Of a DNA stretch of 64,000 nucleotides, positions 57,302 through 64,000 are shown piece after piece. The notes under the pieces were generated by a model. It saw only the letters and a list, made by a program, of their open reading frames with translations. It was not told the origin of the DNA and searched no databases. This DNA comes from Methylomonas methanica MC09 (lineage in GTDB: Bacteria > Pseudomonadota > Gammaproteobacteria > Methylococcales > Methylomonadaceae). The position numbers and the translations under genes were made by a program. Location of the stretch: the NCBI RefSeq assembly GCF_000214665.1, contig NC_015572.1, forward strand, positions 4,216,001 through 4,280,000. Direction: 5' to 3'. Every line of letters begins with the position of its first letter. Positions within the stretch are counted from its first letter, which is position 1.

Positions 57302-57761
57302 ATACTAATTTATTGATTCGATGAGAATTTTTCCTTCTGTATATCATCGTTATCAATTTGTGATGACTGGTAATGATCCAATTGCTGCCATTGAATCACG
57401 CCAAGCGATAGACAGCAAGGCATCGGTAACGATCCGTCACTATCAATTCAATAATCGCATCAAGTAAAGCACAATCGGCCTGCCGATCATGCCCGCACCG
57501 TTGCAAACAGGTCTCCCATTCCGGCGACAATGACCAAAGCCAATCGGTTTCTTCATTTTTTCTGCCGGGGATTTTCTGCTGAAGGGGAGCGCTACTCCCA
57601 AAAACTCCTCCGGCAATGTCAGCTGCTACAAACCGGCGTACACGGGCTTTCAGCCGCTATTTTTTCAACGCCGTTAACAAATCTTGGTTTATTCTGCCCG
57701 CTTAATTCACCAATGGACTAATGTCGTGTCCCAACATTTTCATCGCCGCAGATACTGATCA
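57302..57761. other. Intergenic stretch before HD-GYP gene
   Basis: About 460 bases without a gene I can support. A 48-codon open frame (57321-57467, MRIFPSVYHRYQFVMTGNDP...) without ribosome binding site could be the tail of a lost recombinase or transposase, but similarity is too weak to say. A short hydrophobic frame at 57530-57721 also looks random. Confidence 0.4.
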
Positions 57762-59081
57762 ATGCCTCTACGAAAACTTTGGCCGTTTCGAAAAAAAAAG
57801 AAAAATTTTGTCAGCACCGCCGTTGAATACAGCGTACCGGCACGGGTTTACACACCGGTCGGCTTACTGAAAATCGGTATGTACGTCATCGAACTGGACC
57901 GCCCCTGGCTGGACAGCCCGTTTTTATTTCAAGGTTTCGAAATTCAAAACGAGGACGAAATCCTGCAATTAAGAAATTCTTGCGACTATGTCTATATCGA
58001 TACCACCAAGAAGCGCAAACGCCGCTTCGGCAAATTTCTGACTCAGAGCCAACCGTTAATCGACCGGGTTTTGGATTACGGCAACCCACCGCCCAAACTC
58101 GGCACATTCGAGAGCGAAATTGGCCGCGCCGAAGTGGTCTATCGCCAGGTTGGCGAGTTCGTGACCGAAACCATGGCCCGCGTTTACGACGGCAAGACCA
58201 TCGACACCAAACTGGCCAAGGAGGCCGTCGCCGAGTGCGTCAGAAGCATTTTGCATTCGCCGGATGCCTTCCTGTGGCTTATTCAGCTGAAAAACAGCGA
58301 CGAATATACCGCGCAGCACAGCCTTAACGTCTGTGTGCTGTCGATCGCACTGGGCCGACACATCAATCTTTCCGATGCGAATCTGCAAAACGTCGGCTTG
58401 TGCGGACTGATGCACGACATGGGAAAAATGCGGGTTCCGAGCCACATTTTGAATAAACCCGGCCGGCTGGAACCGGACGAAATGGAGATCATGCGCGGCC
58501 ATACCACCCAGGGTTTCGAGCTGCTGCAATCCAGCGACAATATGTATCCCGGCGCCATCAGAACCGCGCTGATGCACCATGAAATGTTGAACGGTAAAGG
58601 GTATCCAAACCAGCTCGTCAGTCACAATATCCCTTTGTTTACCCGCATGGTAACCATTGCCGATATTTACGACGCCATGACCAGCGACCGGGTCTATCAA
58701 AAGGGCCGCACCCACCTGGAAGCGACCAGTATCATGGCCGACATGAGCGGCGAAAGCCTGGAAGAGCGGCTGGTTACCAAATTTATCGAGTCCCTGGGCG
58801 TGTATCCGCCGGGCTGCGTGGTGATGCTGACCAACGGCGCCATCGCCATTGTGGTGGAAGTTAACGAACTGGTCAGATTACGCCCCAAAATTATTATGCT
58901 GCTGGATGCGGATAAACAACCCTTACCGGAAAAAGTAACCAATTTGGCCGATACGCCGTTAGACGATCGCGGCCAGCTGATCACAATCAGGGGCATAGTC
59001 AGAGCGCAAGATTACGGGGTCGATATTCGTCACTATTATCGGAACGGCGTTTTGCAAAAAGGCTTTGCGTCGATCGGATAA
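57762..59081 (+). CDS. HD-GYP domain cyclic di-GMP phosphodiesterase
   Basis: 439 residues. An N-terminal DUF3391-type domain (MYVIELDRPWLDSPFLFQGF) is followed by an HD-GYP domain with GLMHDMGKMRVP (HD), ALMHHEMLNGKGYPNQL (HHE and GYP) and IADIYDAMTSDRVYQ. All metal-ligand positions look intact, so hydrolysis of c-di-GMP is expected. Soluble, cytoplasmic, no receiver domain. It starts 50 bases before the CreB-like gene and may be co-transcribed. Confidence 0.93.
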   Translation: MPLRKLWPFRKKKKNFVSTAVEYSVPARVYTPVGLLKIGMYVIELDRPWLDSPFLFQGFEIQNEDEILQLRNSCDYVYIDTTKKRKRRFGKFLTQSQPLIDRVLDYGNPPPKLGTFESEIGRAEVVYRQVGEFVTETMARVYDGKTIDTKLAKEAVAECVRSILHSPDAFLWLIQLKNSDEYTAQHSLNVCVLSIALGRHINLSDANLQNVGLCGLMHDMGKMRVPSHILNKPGRLEPDEMEIMRGHTTQGFELLQSSDNMYPGAIRTALMHHEMLNGKGYPNQLVSHNIPLFTRMVTIADIYDAMTSDRVYQKGRTHLEATSIMADMSGESLEERLVTKFIESLGVYPPGCVVMLTNGAIAIVVEVNELVRLRPKIIMLLDADKQPLPEKVTNLADTPLDDRGQLITIRGIVRAQDYGVDIRHYYRNGVLQKGFASIG

Positions 59082-59131
59082 CGTTGAACGGCCGATTATC
59101 GACGAATCACTCACCATTTGAGATAAACGCC

Positions 59132-59824
59132 ATGACCGACACGCGTACCGTTCTTATCATCGAAGACGAAGCGGCCATCGCCGAAACGATCTGCTACGCG
59201 CTAAGCACGGACGGTTTTCAGCCGCATTGGCGCGCCACCGGCCGGGAAGGCATAGCCTGCGCCGAAGCCTTGCGCCCGCCCTTGGTTTTGTTGGACATAG
59301 GTTTACCGGACAGTAATGGCTTTGAAGTTTTCCGCAGCTTGCAATCCCGTTTCGAAACACCGCCCGCAGTGATATTCCTGACCGCCCGCAGCGAAGAGGT
59401 CGACCGCGTGGTCGGTCTGGAGCTGGGCGCGGACGACTATATCGGCAAACCGTTCAGTCCGCGGGAATTATGCGCCCGGGTGCGCGCCGTGCTGCGCCGC
59501 AGTCAACCGCCCGCCACACCCCCGGCCGCCACAGCCGGCGATTCGCGTTTTCAAGTCAACCCGGAACGCTTCGAGGTTCGCTACCACGGCACCTGCCTGA
59601 GCTTGACGCTGCATGAATTCCGTCTGTTGCATACATTAATTCAACAGCCGCAACGCGTCTTCAACCGCGAAGAATTGTTGACGCGCTGCTGGGATGCTCC
59701 CGAACATCGTCTGGACCGGGCCATAGACACCCATATCAAAGCCTTGCGCGCCAAGCTGAATGCGGTGCGGCCCGGTGAAGACGCCATCAAAACCCATCGC
59801 GGCATCGGTTACTCGCTGCAATAA
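59132..59824 (+). CDS. creB: CreB-like response regulator
   Basis: 230 residues from the ATG at 59132, which is the usual CreB/OmpR start. The frame extends 16 codons further into the preceding gap. Receiver domain (VLIIEDEAAIAE, D55 in LLDIGLPDSNGF, K in IGKPFSPREL) then a winged-helix OmpR/PhoB domain (NREELLTRCWDAPEHRLDRA, KTHRGIGYSL). It pairs with the kinase two bases downstream. In Escherichia coli CreBC responds to carbon source and fermentation products. Confidence 0.92.
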   Translation: MTDTRTVLIIEDEAAIAETICYALSTDGFQPHWRATGREGIACAEALRPPLVLLDIGLPDSNGFEVFRSLQSRFETPPAVIFLTARSEEVDRVVGLELGADDYIGKPFSPRELCARVRAVLRRSQPPATPPAATAGDSRFQVNPERFEVRYHGTCLSLTLHEFRLLHTLIQQPQRVFNREELLTRCWDAPEHRLDRAIDTHIKALRAKLNAVRPGEDAIKTHRGIGYSLQ

Positions 59825-59827
59825 GCC

Positions 59828-61276
59828 ATGACGGTCCGTTCCCGCATCCTGCTGGTGTTTTTGCTGGCCTTGGCCAGCGGTTTTTTTGCGCTGGAACGCT
59901 GGCTGAGTCTGGAACTGCGGCCGCGCTACTACCAGTCTTTCGAAGAACCGCTGGTGGATATGGCTAATATTCTGGCGGAAATCGCCGGCCAGGAATTCGA
60001 CCGGCCCGATCCCGATTTCGACCGCCTGCAGTCCGCGTTGCAACGCGTCTACCAACGCGATCCAAAAGCGGATATCTACGGCTTGCGGAAAAACGATATC
60101 GACATCCGGGTCTACATCACAGACCGCAACGGTATGGTGATATTCGACAGCTACCATAAGGCGGTCGGCCAGAACTTTTCCAAATGGCGGGACGTGTATC
60201 TGACGCTGCAGGGCAAGTACGGCGTACGCTCGTCACCGTTAACGGAAATTCCGTTGCGGCGCGACGACCGTGAAGCCCGTTCCATCGCCTATATCGCCGC
60301 GCCGATTTATCGGAACGGCGATCTGGTCGGCGTGCTCAGCGTCGGCAAACCCAAGGTCAATGTCACCCAATTCATCCTGACCGCCCGCCGCGATCTATTG
60401 TGGGCGGTGGCCGGCGTGGCGCTGTTGGCGTTGGCAACCGTAACCCTGCTGTATCTATGGATCAGCCGGCCGCTTCACCAAGTAGCGCAATTTGCCCAGC
60501 GCATCGCTGGCGGCGAAACTCTGGCCACACCGGATCTGGGTGACAACGAAATCGGCGGCGTAGCCAACGCCATCGCCGCCATGCGGCAGGCGCTGGACGG
60601 CAAACAGTATATCGAACGCTATACGCAAACCCTGGCCCACGAATTGAAAAGCCCGCTGACATCGATCAAAGCCTCGGCGGAATTGCTGTTGGAAGAGATG
60701 CCGCCCGAGCAGCGGCAGCGCTTTCTCGATAACATCCAGGCCGAAAACCAGCGGGCGCTGAATTTGATTCAACGTTTACTGGAACTGGCTGCCGTGGAGA
60801 ATCGGCAAGGCATCGTCGAACAAAAGCCGCTACAACTCAACGAAGTCATCGCGGAAATCGCCGACGCGCTGCACGCCGCCCTGCTGCGAAAAAAACTGGT
60901 ACTGAACGTCGATGGCAACACCGATAGCGTCATCGTCGGCGAACGTTTTTTGATCAAGCAGGCCCTGTTCAATCTGATTGAAAATGCTGTAGCCTTTTCC
61001 CCTATCGGCGGCAAAATCACCCTCGTGATTGCCAGAGACCCCGAACGGACCACGATAACCGTCCGCGACCAAGGCCCCGGCGTGCCGGATTATGCCAAGG
61101 ACAGAATATTCGAACGCTTTTACTCGCTACCGAGCCCCGGCAGCCCATCTCGCGGCTCCGGTTTGGGCCTGAGCTTCGTCAGGGAAGTGATGGAATTGCA
61201 CCATGGCATTGTGACCTTAGCTTCCGACGCGCAGGGTACCAAGGCCACTATGGAATTTCCAATGGCGAACCCCTGA
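59828..61276 (+). CDS. creC: CreC-like sensor histidine kinase
   Basis: 482 residues. TM1 (about 5-25), a periplasmic sensor domain with VYITDRNGMVIFDSYHKAVG, FSKWRDVYLTLQGKYGVRSS and DLVGVLSVGKPKVN, segments strongly like enterobacterial CreC, TM2 (about 185-205) and HAMP follow. HisKA is TLAHELKSPLTSIKASAELL and the HATPase domain has NLIENAVAF, DQGPGVP and GSGLGLSFV. It is translated from three bases after creB. The family target set (cre-tag regulon) was not looked for. Confidence 0.92.
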   Translation: MTVRSRILLVFLLALASGFFALERWLSLELRPRYYQSFEEPLVDMANILAEIAGQEFDRPDPDFDRLQSALQRVYQRDPKADIYGLRKNDIDIRVYITDRNGMVIFDSYHKAVGQNFSKWRDVYLTLQGKYGVRSSPLTEIPLRRDDREARSIAYIAAPIYRNGDLVGVLSVGKPKVNVTQFILTARRDLLWAVAGVALLALATVTLLYLWISRPLHQVAQFAQRIAGGETLATPDLGDNEIGGVANAIAAMRQALDGKQYIERYTQTLAHELKSPLTSIKASAELLLEEMPPEQRQRFLDNIQAENQRALNLIQRLLELAAVENRQGIVEQKPLQLNEVIAEIADALHAALLRKKLVLNVDGNTDSVIVGERFLIKQALFNLIENAVAFSPIGGKITLVIARDPERTTITVRDQGPGVPDYAKDRIFERFYSLPSPGSPSRGSGLGLSFVREVMELHHGIVTLASDAQGTKATMEFPMANP

Positions 61277-61505
61277 ACATACCGAATTCGCCAAACGAAA
61301 ACTAATCAACAGTTTCGTATTTCCTAGGCGGCACAGCCTTCGCGTGCTACCCTGCAAAACACCGCATCAAATAATTTCCGGCGTAACGGCTTGTTGAGCG
61401 CACCTTTTCCCTGCATAGCGTTGGGTATGTTACCGCCTCAATGATCACACCATCGTATACGGGCCCTTATCCCCGATTTTGCCGGACAAATAAACAGGAA
61501 CTATC

Positions 61506-62180
61506 ATGCAAAGCCGCGATAACGTACTTTGGCTACAATGCTGGCGCGACCGGCAAATCGACTTTCACCAGCAAACGATCAATGAGTTCCTGCCCCGCTT
61601 CTGGCCCAGGCTCGATCTGGCCTCGGGCAGTCGCGTTTTTGTGCCGCTATGCGGTAAAAGCCTGGATATGATCTGGCTTGCCGAGCAGGGCCATCAAGTC
61701 ATCGGCGTGGAGTTGAGCCCGATCGCGGTCGCAGACTTTTTTCGAGAAAACGGTTTAAAACCGAACCGCCGGCGCGTGAATCAATTCACGCTATGGCAGC
61801 ACGGCAGAATCAGCATACTTTGCGGGGACTACTTCGCGCTCAAACCGGCCGACTTAGGCGAAATTGAGACGGTATATGACAGAGCGGCGCTGACCGCACT
61901 GCCGGAAGATATACGCAAACAATACGTCTCTCATTTATGCAAAATCGTACCCGACACCAGCGAAATCTTTCTGCTGACGACAGAGGACGCGGCGGAAAAC
62001 GAAACGCTCGGCGAATCGCTTGAGATCGGCGAAGAAATCACAGCCCTTTATTCCCAGAATTTCCGTATCGACCTGACTCATATTGAAAGCATCTTCGAGC
62101 TTGATCCCGATTCGCCGGATCGCCCGGCGACTCGCGCCGAATGCAAACTGTATCGATTATCCAACCGAGCCGCCGCCTGA
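61506..62180 (+). CDS. tpm: Thiopurine S-methyltransferase
   Basis: SAM-dependent methyltransferase of the bacterial TPMT family, 224 residues. NVLWLQCWRDRQIDFHQQ at the start, RVFVPLCGKSLDMIWLAEQG (SAM loop), HQVIGVELSPIAVADFF and YDRAALTALPEDIRKQYVSH are family signatures. Bacterial members methylate selenium and tellurium compounds and sometimes thiols. Genomic neighbours give no further hint. The 229 bases after creC hold only a weak inverted repeat (CGAAAACT...AGTTTCG at about 61298-61317). Confidence 0.95.
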   Translation: MQSRDNVLWLQCWRDRQIDFHQQTINEFLPRFWPRLDLASGSRVFVPLCGKSLDMIWLAEQGHQVIGVELSPIAVADFFRENGLKPNRRRVNQFTLWQHGRISILCGDYFALKPADLGEIETVYDRAALTALPEDIRKQYVSHLCKIVPDTSEIFLLTTEDAAENETLGESLEIGEEITALYSQNFRIDLTHIESIFELDPDSPDRPATRAECKLYRLSNRAAA

Positions 62181-62305
62181 CAATGGCGAGCGTATATTAA
62201 GCGCGGTTCCGCATTGATTTAAACGGCAAGCTCCGGTATTGTCCAACGCAACCATTGGTCTGGCATAATCTTGTCCGGTTATTTTTATCCTTTTTAGTTC
62301 TATTT

Positions 62306-63304
62306 ATGAAAAAAGCGCCATTCCTAACACTATTAGGTATTGCCTTGTTTAACGCCATATTTCCTCCTGCGAGGGCAACCGATAGCGCAGCCAGTTTTGA
62401 AGCTTTACAGCGTCAAGAAAAGCCCCCCAAGCAAAAGCCGGAAAAAACGCCTAAAAAAGCGGTACGTAAGGCTAAAGCCCAAGCCGCCCCAAAACCCTCT
62501 CAAGCAACTGCCCCAAAAGCGCCGGATGTTGAAGCCCAAGATTGCTTTGAGGATGCCGACGGCGAAACATGGTGCAATGTCCCGGAAGAGATACAACCCG
62601 AAGCCGCCATTGTAGAAACGGTGCATGCTCCCGTGGCCGACGAGCAGGACAGCGGAAGTATTATTAGCGAAACAGCCGAGACTTCCGAGAACGCCCGGTT
62701 TCAAATCGAACCCATAGTCGCCAAACCGCTGGCATTGAATTCCGAAGACGCCAAACGCATAGCGCAAGAGGCGGGCGATCAAGCCAAACTGGCCCGGACC
62801 AAAGCGCTGGACGCGGCAATCAAAGCTCGGGATGCCGCCGCCCAGGCGCTTGAAGCGACTGTAACCGGCCTGGACTTCAGCGGCTACGCTAGCCAGACCT
62901 GGCCGGAAGGTACGCGGCATGCTGGCCAGTGGCAAAACGGCAAACCGAGCGGCTATGGGGTAAGAATCTGGCAAGACGGCAAACAATACGAAGGCGAATG
63001 GCTGGACGACAAGCGCCACGGCTACGGCGTACAAACCTGGCGATCCGGCGAACGTTACGAAGGTAAATGGGCCCAGGGCAGAAAGAACGGTTTCGGCGTT
63101 TATGCCTGGGAAGACGGACAAAACTATCAGGGAGAATTCACTGCCGGCGTAATCGCCGGCTACGGGATACTGACTTGGCCCGATGGCCAACGTTACCAGG
63201 GCGAATTTGCCGAAGACAGCTTTAACGGGCGGGGCGGACTCTACAGCCCCAAGGGCAGCGCGTTGAAAACGGGTATGTGGCGGGACGGCGAACTGGTGAA
63301 ATAA
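62306..63304 (+). CDS. Secreted MORN-repeat protein
   Basis: 332 residues from the ATG at 62306, whose signal peptide (MKKAPFLTLLGIALFNAIF, cleavage near PPARA) is better than the longer in-frame alternative. A lysine/proline/alanine-rich stretch (about 35-75) is followed by an acidic linker and an alanine-rich helix. Five MORN repeats of 23 residues follow from about residue 210 (WPEGTRHAGQWQNGKPSGYG, WRSGERYEGKWAQGRKNGFG, WPDGQRYQGEFAEDSFNGRG). MORN repeats bind lipids or act as structural rods. Periplasmic or outer-membrane location and function are inference. Confidence 0.85.
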   Translation: MKKAPFLTLLGIALFNAIFPPARATDSAASFEALQRQEKPPKQKPEKTPKKAVRKAKAQAAPKPSQATAPKAPDVEAQDCFEDADGETWCNVPEEIQPEAAIVETVHAPVADEQDSGSIISETAETSENARFQIEPIVAKPLALNSEDAKRIAQEAGDQAKLARTKALDAAIKARDAAAQALEATVTGLDFSGYASQTWPEGTRHAGQWQNGKPSGYGVRIWQDGKQYEGEWLDDKRHGYGVQTWRSGERYEGKWAQGRKNGFGVYAWEDGQNYQGEFTAGVIAGYGILTWPDGQRYQGEFAEDSFNGRGGLYSPKGSALKTGMWRDGELVK

Positions 63305-63310
63305 TCATAT

Positions 63311-63341
63311 GGGGGCGAGTACTCATGCGGCGGGCGCCCCC
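63311..63341. terminator. Hairpin between convergent genes
   Basis: Inverted repeat GGGGGCG / CGCCCCC with a 17-base loop, six bases after the MORN gene stop codon and just before the end of the convergent FGE-like gene. It could serve as a bidirectional end signal, though no T-run is present. Confidence 0.45.
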
Positions 63342-63348
63342 TATGCAT

Positions 63349-64000
63349 TTAAGTTGCCGGCGTTAAATTGCGCGCCAATCGAAATCCGTGAATGCTGGCC
63401 CCCGTGTTCGGCGTCTCCTTGTCCCGATTGGCGAACCGGGTAATATTGGCGGCATCCAGCCAACTACCGCCGCGTAACACCCTTAAGCCGCAGTCGCCGC
63501 GCGTCAGCCAAGCCGTTCCGTCCGTGGGCGCGCCGTCGTAGCTGTCGTGCCAACAGTCCGCCGTCCATTCCCACACGTTGCCCAGCATATCGTACAGGCC
63601 GAAGGCATTGGGCCGAAACCCGCCCACCGCCGACGTCTTGGCTTGCCGGTCGTCGCAAACCTTGCTGCCGGCATTGGCATAGGCGCACATGGCTTTATCC
63701 GTTTCGCCCCAATAATGCGCGTCGATGGCGCCCGCCCGGGCAGCGTATTCCCACTCGGCCTCGCTGGGCAAACGATACGGTTGGCCGGTTTTTGCCGTCA
63801 GCCACTTCGCATAATGAGCGGCATCTTCCCAGGTCAAACACGTAGCGGGCTCGTCCTCGTCCTGCGCAAAACCGGGATTATCCCAATTCAGCGCCATATT
63901 CCGTTGCCAACCGCCATCCCGCCATTCCTCGCAGCCCTCCGCGCGGTAGCCTTCGGCCCTGGCAAAACGCCGCCAGTCCTCGCGAGTGATTTCAAACTTA
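63349..64000 (-). CDS. Formylglycine-generating-enzyme/SUMF1-like protein (5' end cut by window)
   Basis: The frame runs in from the right edge (KFEITREDWRRFARAEGYRA...) and ends at 63349, 216 residues visible, so the true start lies outside; the ATG at 63897 is internal. FGE-sulfatase-domain signatures are CLTWEDAAHYAKWLTAKTGQ, YRLPSEAEWEYAARAGA, ERW-type NAFGLYDMLGNVWEWTADCW and LRVLRGGSWLDAANITRFAN. Many bacterial members are not sulfatase activators but, for example, EgtB-like or kinase-linked domains. Copper-binding cysteines of true FGE are not clearly present. Confidence 0.88.
   Translation of the reverse strand, partial: KFEITREDWRRFARAEGYRAEGCEEWRDGGWQRNMALNWDNPGFAQDEDEPATCLTWEDAAHYAKWLTAKTGQPYRLPSEAEWEYAARAGAIDAHYWGETDKAMCAYANAGSKVCDDRQAKTSAVGGFRPNAFGLYDMLGNVWEWTADCWHDSYDGAPTDGTAWLTRGDCGLRVLRGGSWLDAANITRFANRDKETPNTGASIHGFRLARNLTPAT

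Noticed and set aside
57530..57721. 63-codon open frame before the HD-GYP gene
   Set aside because: No ribosome binding site, no recognisable domain and irregular codon use.

Overview
The window looks like a chromosomal segment of a gammaproteobacterium. The evidence is the fused beta/str/S10/spc/alpha ribosomal-RNA polymerase cluster, the tRNA-Tyr/Gly/Thr-tuf-tRNA-Trp-secE-nusG order, the lolB-ispE-tRNA-Gln-prs-rplY-pth block and the hemA-prfA-prmC block. The dissolved-inorganic-carbon module and the overall gene mix would suit a C1-using or chemolithotrophic gammaproteobacterium such as a methylotroph of the Methylococcales. That last step is inference from context only; no methane, methanol or Calvin-cycle gene lies in the window.

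Region 1 (1-27.4 kb, all minus strand, transcribed right to left): secE-nusG, rplKAJL, rpoBC, rpsL-rpsG-fusA-tuf, then rpsJ through rpsK, which is cut by the left edge. It is very compact, with several one- to four-base stop/start overlaps. Signals visible here are a terminator between nusG and rplK, a long rplJ leader, an attenuator-like hairpin between rplL and rpoB, and a near-consensus promoter between rpoC and rpsL.

Region 2 (27.4-34.6 kb, minus strand): tRNA-Trp, a second tuf that is almost base-for-base the same as the first, tRNA-Thr, tRNA-Gly and tRNA-Tyr behind a sigma70-type promoter, then pth, rplY, prs, tRNA-Gln, ispE, lolB and a TPR lipoprotein. A textbook intrinsic-terminator structure lies inside the 5' part of the pth coding sequence.

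Region 3 (34.7-49 kb): hemA-prfA-prmC-JAMM protease on the plus strand, then a cation-efflux protein. Next comes a probable inorganic-carbon uptake module: dabA-dabB on the minus strand, divergent from a SulP-type transporter gene, followed by a histidine kinase and an NtrC-type sigma54 activator. The 391-base dabA/sulP intergenic region holds two outward-facing -24/-12 (sigma54-type) promoters and, midway between them, two GGTT-N5/6-AACC dyads that could be the shared activator site. I regard this as the most interesting system in the window.

Region 4 (49-57.5 kb, accessory): a lipoprotein, yajQ, an orphan ATP-grasp-like protein, a glycine-zipper lipoprotein, the decayed remains of a vapBC toxin-antitoxin pair, an XRE/NBR1-Ig-like regulator next to a TonB-dependent receptor, and a short run of integron-type gene cassettes with attC-like sites but no integrase (a CALIN): a VOC protein, a 73-residue unknown and a secreted HExxH protein.

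Region 5 (57.7-64 kb): an HD-GYP c-di-GMP phosphodiesterase, a CreBC-like two-component pair, a thiopurine methyltransferase, a MORN-repeat protein and a formylglycine-generating-enzyme-like protein cut by the right edge.
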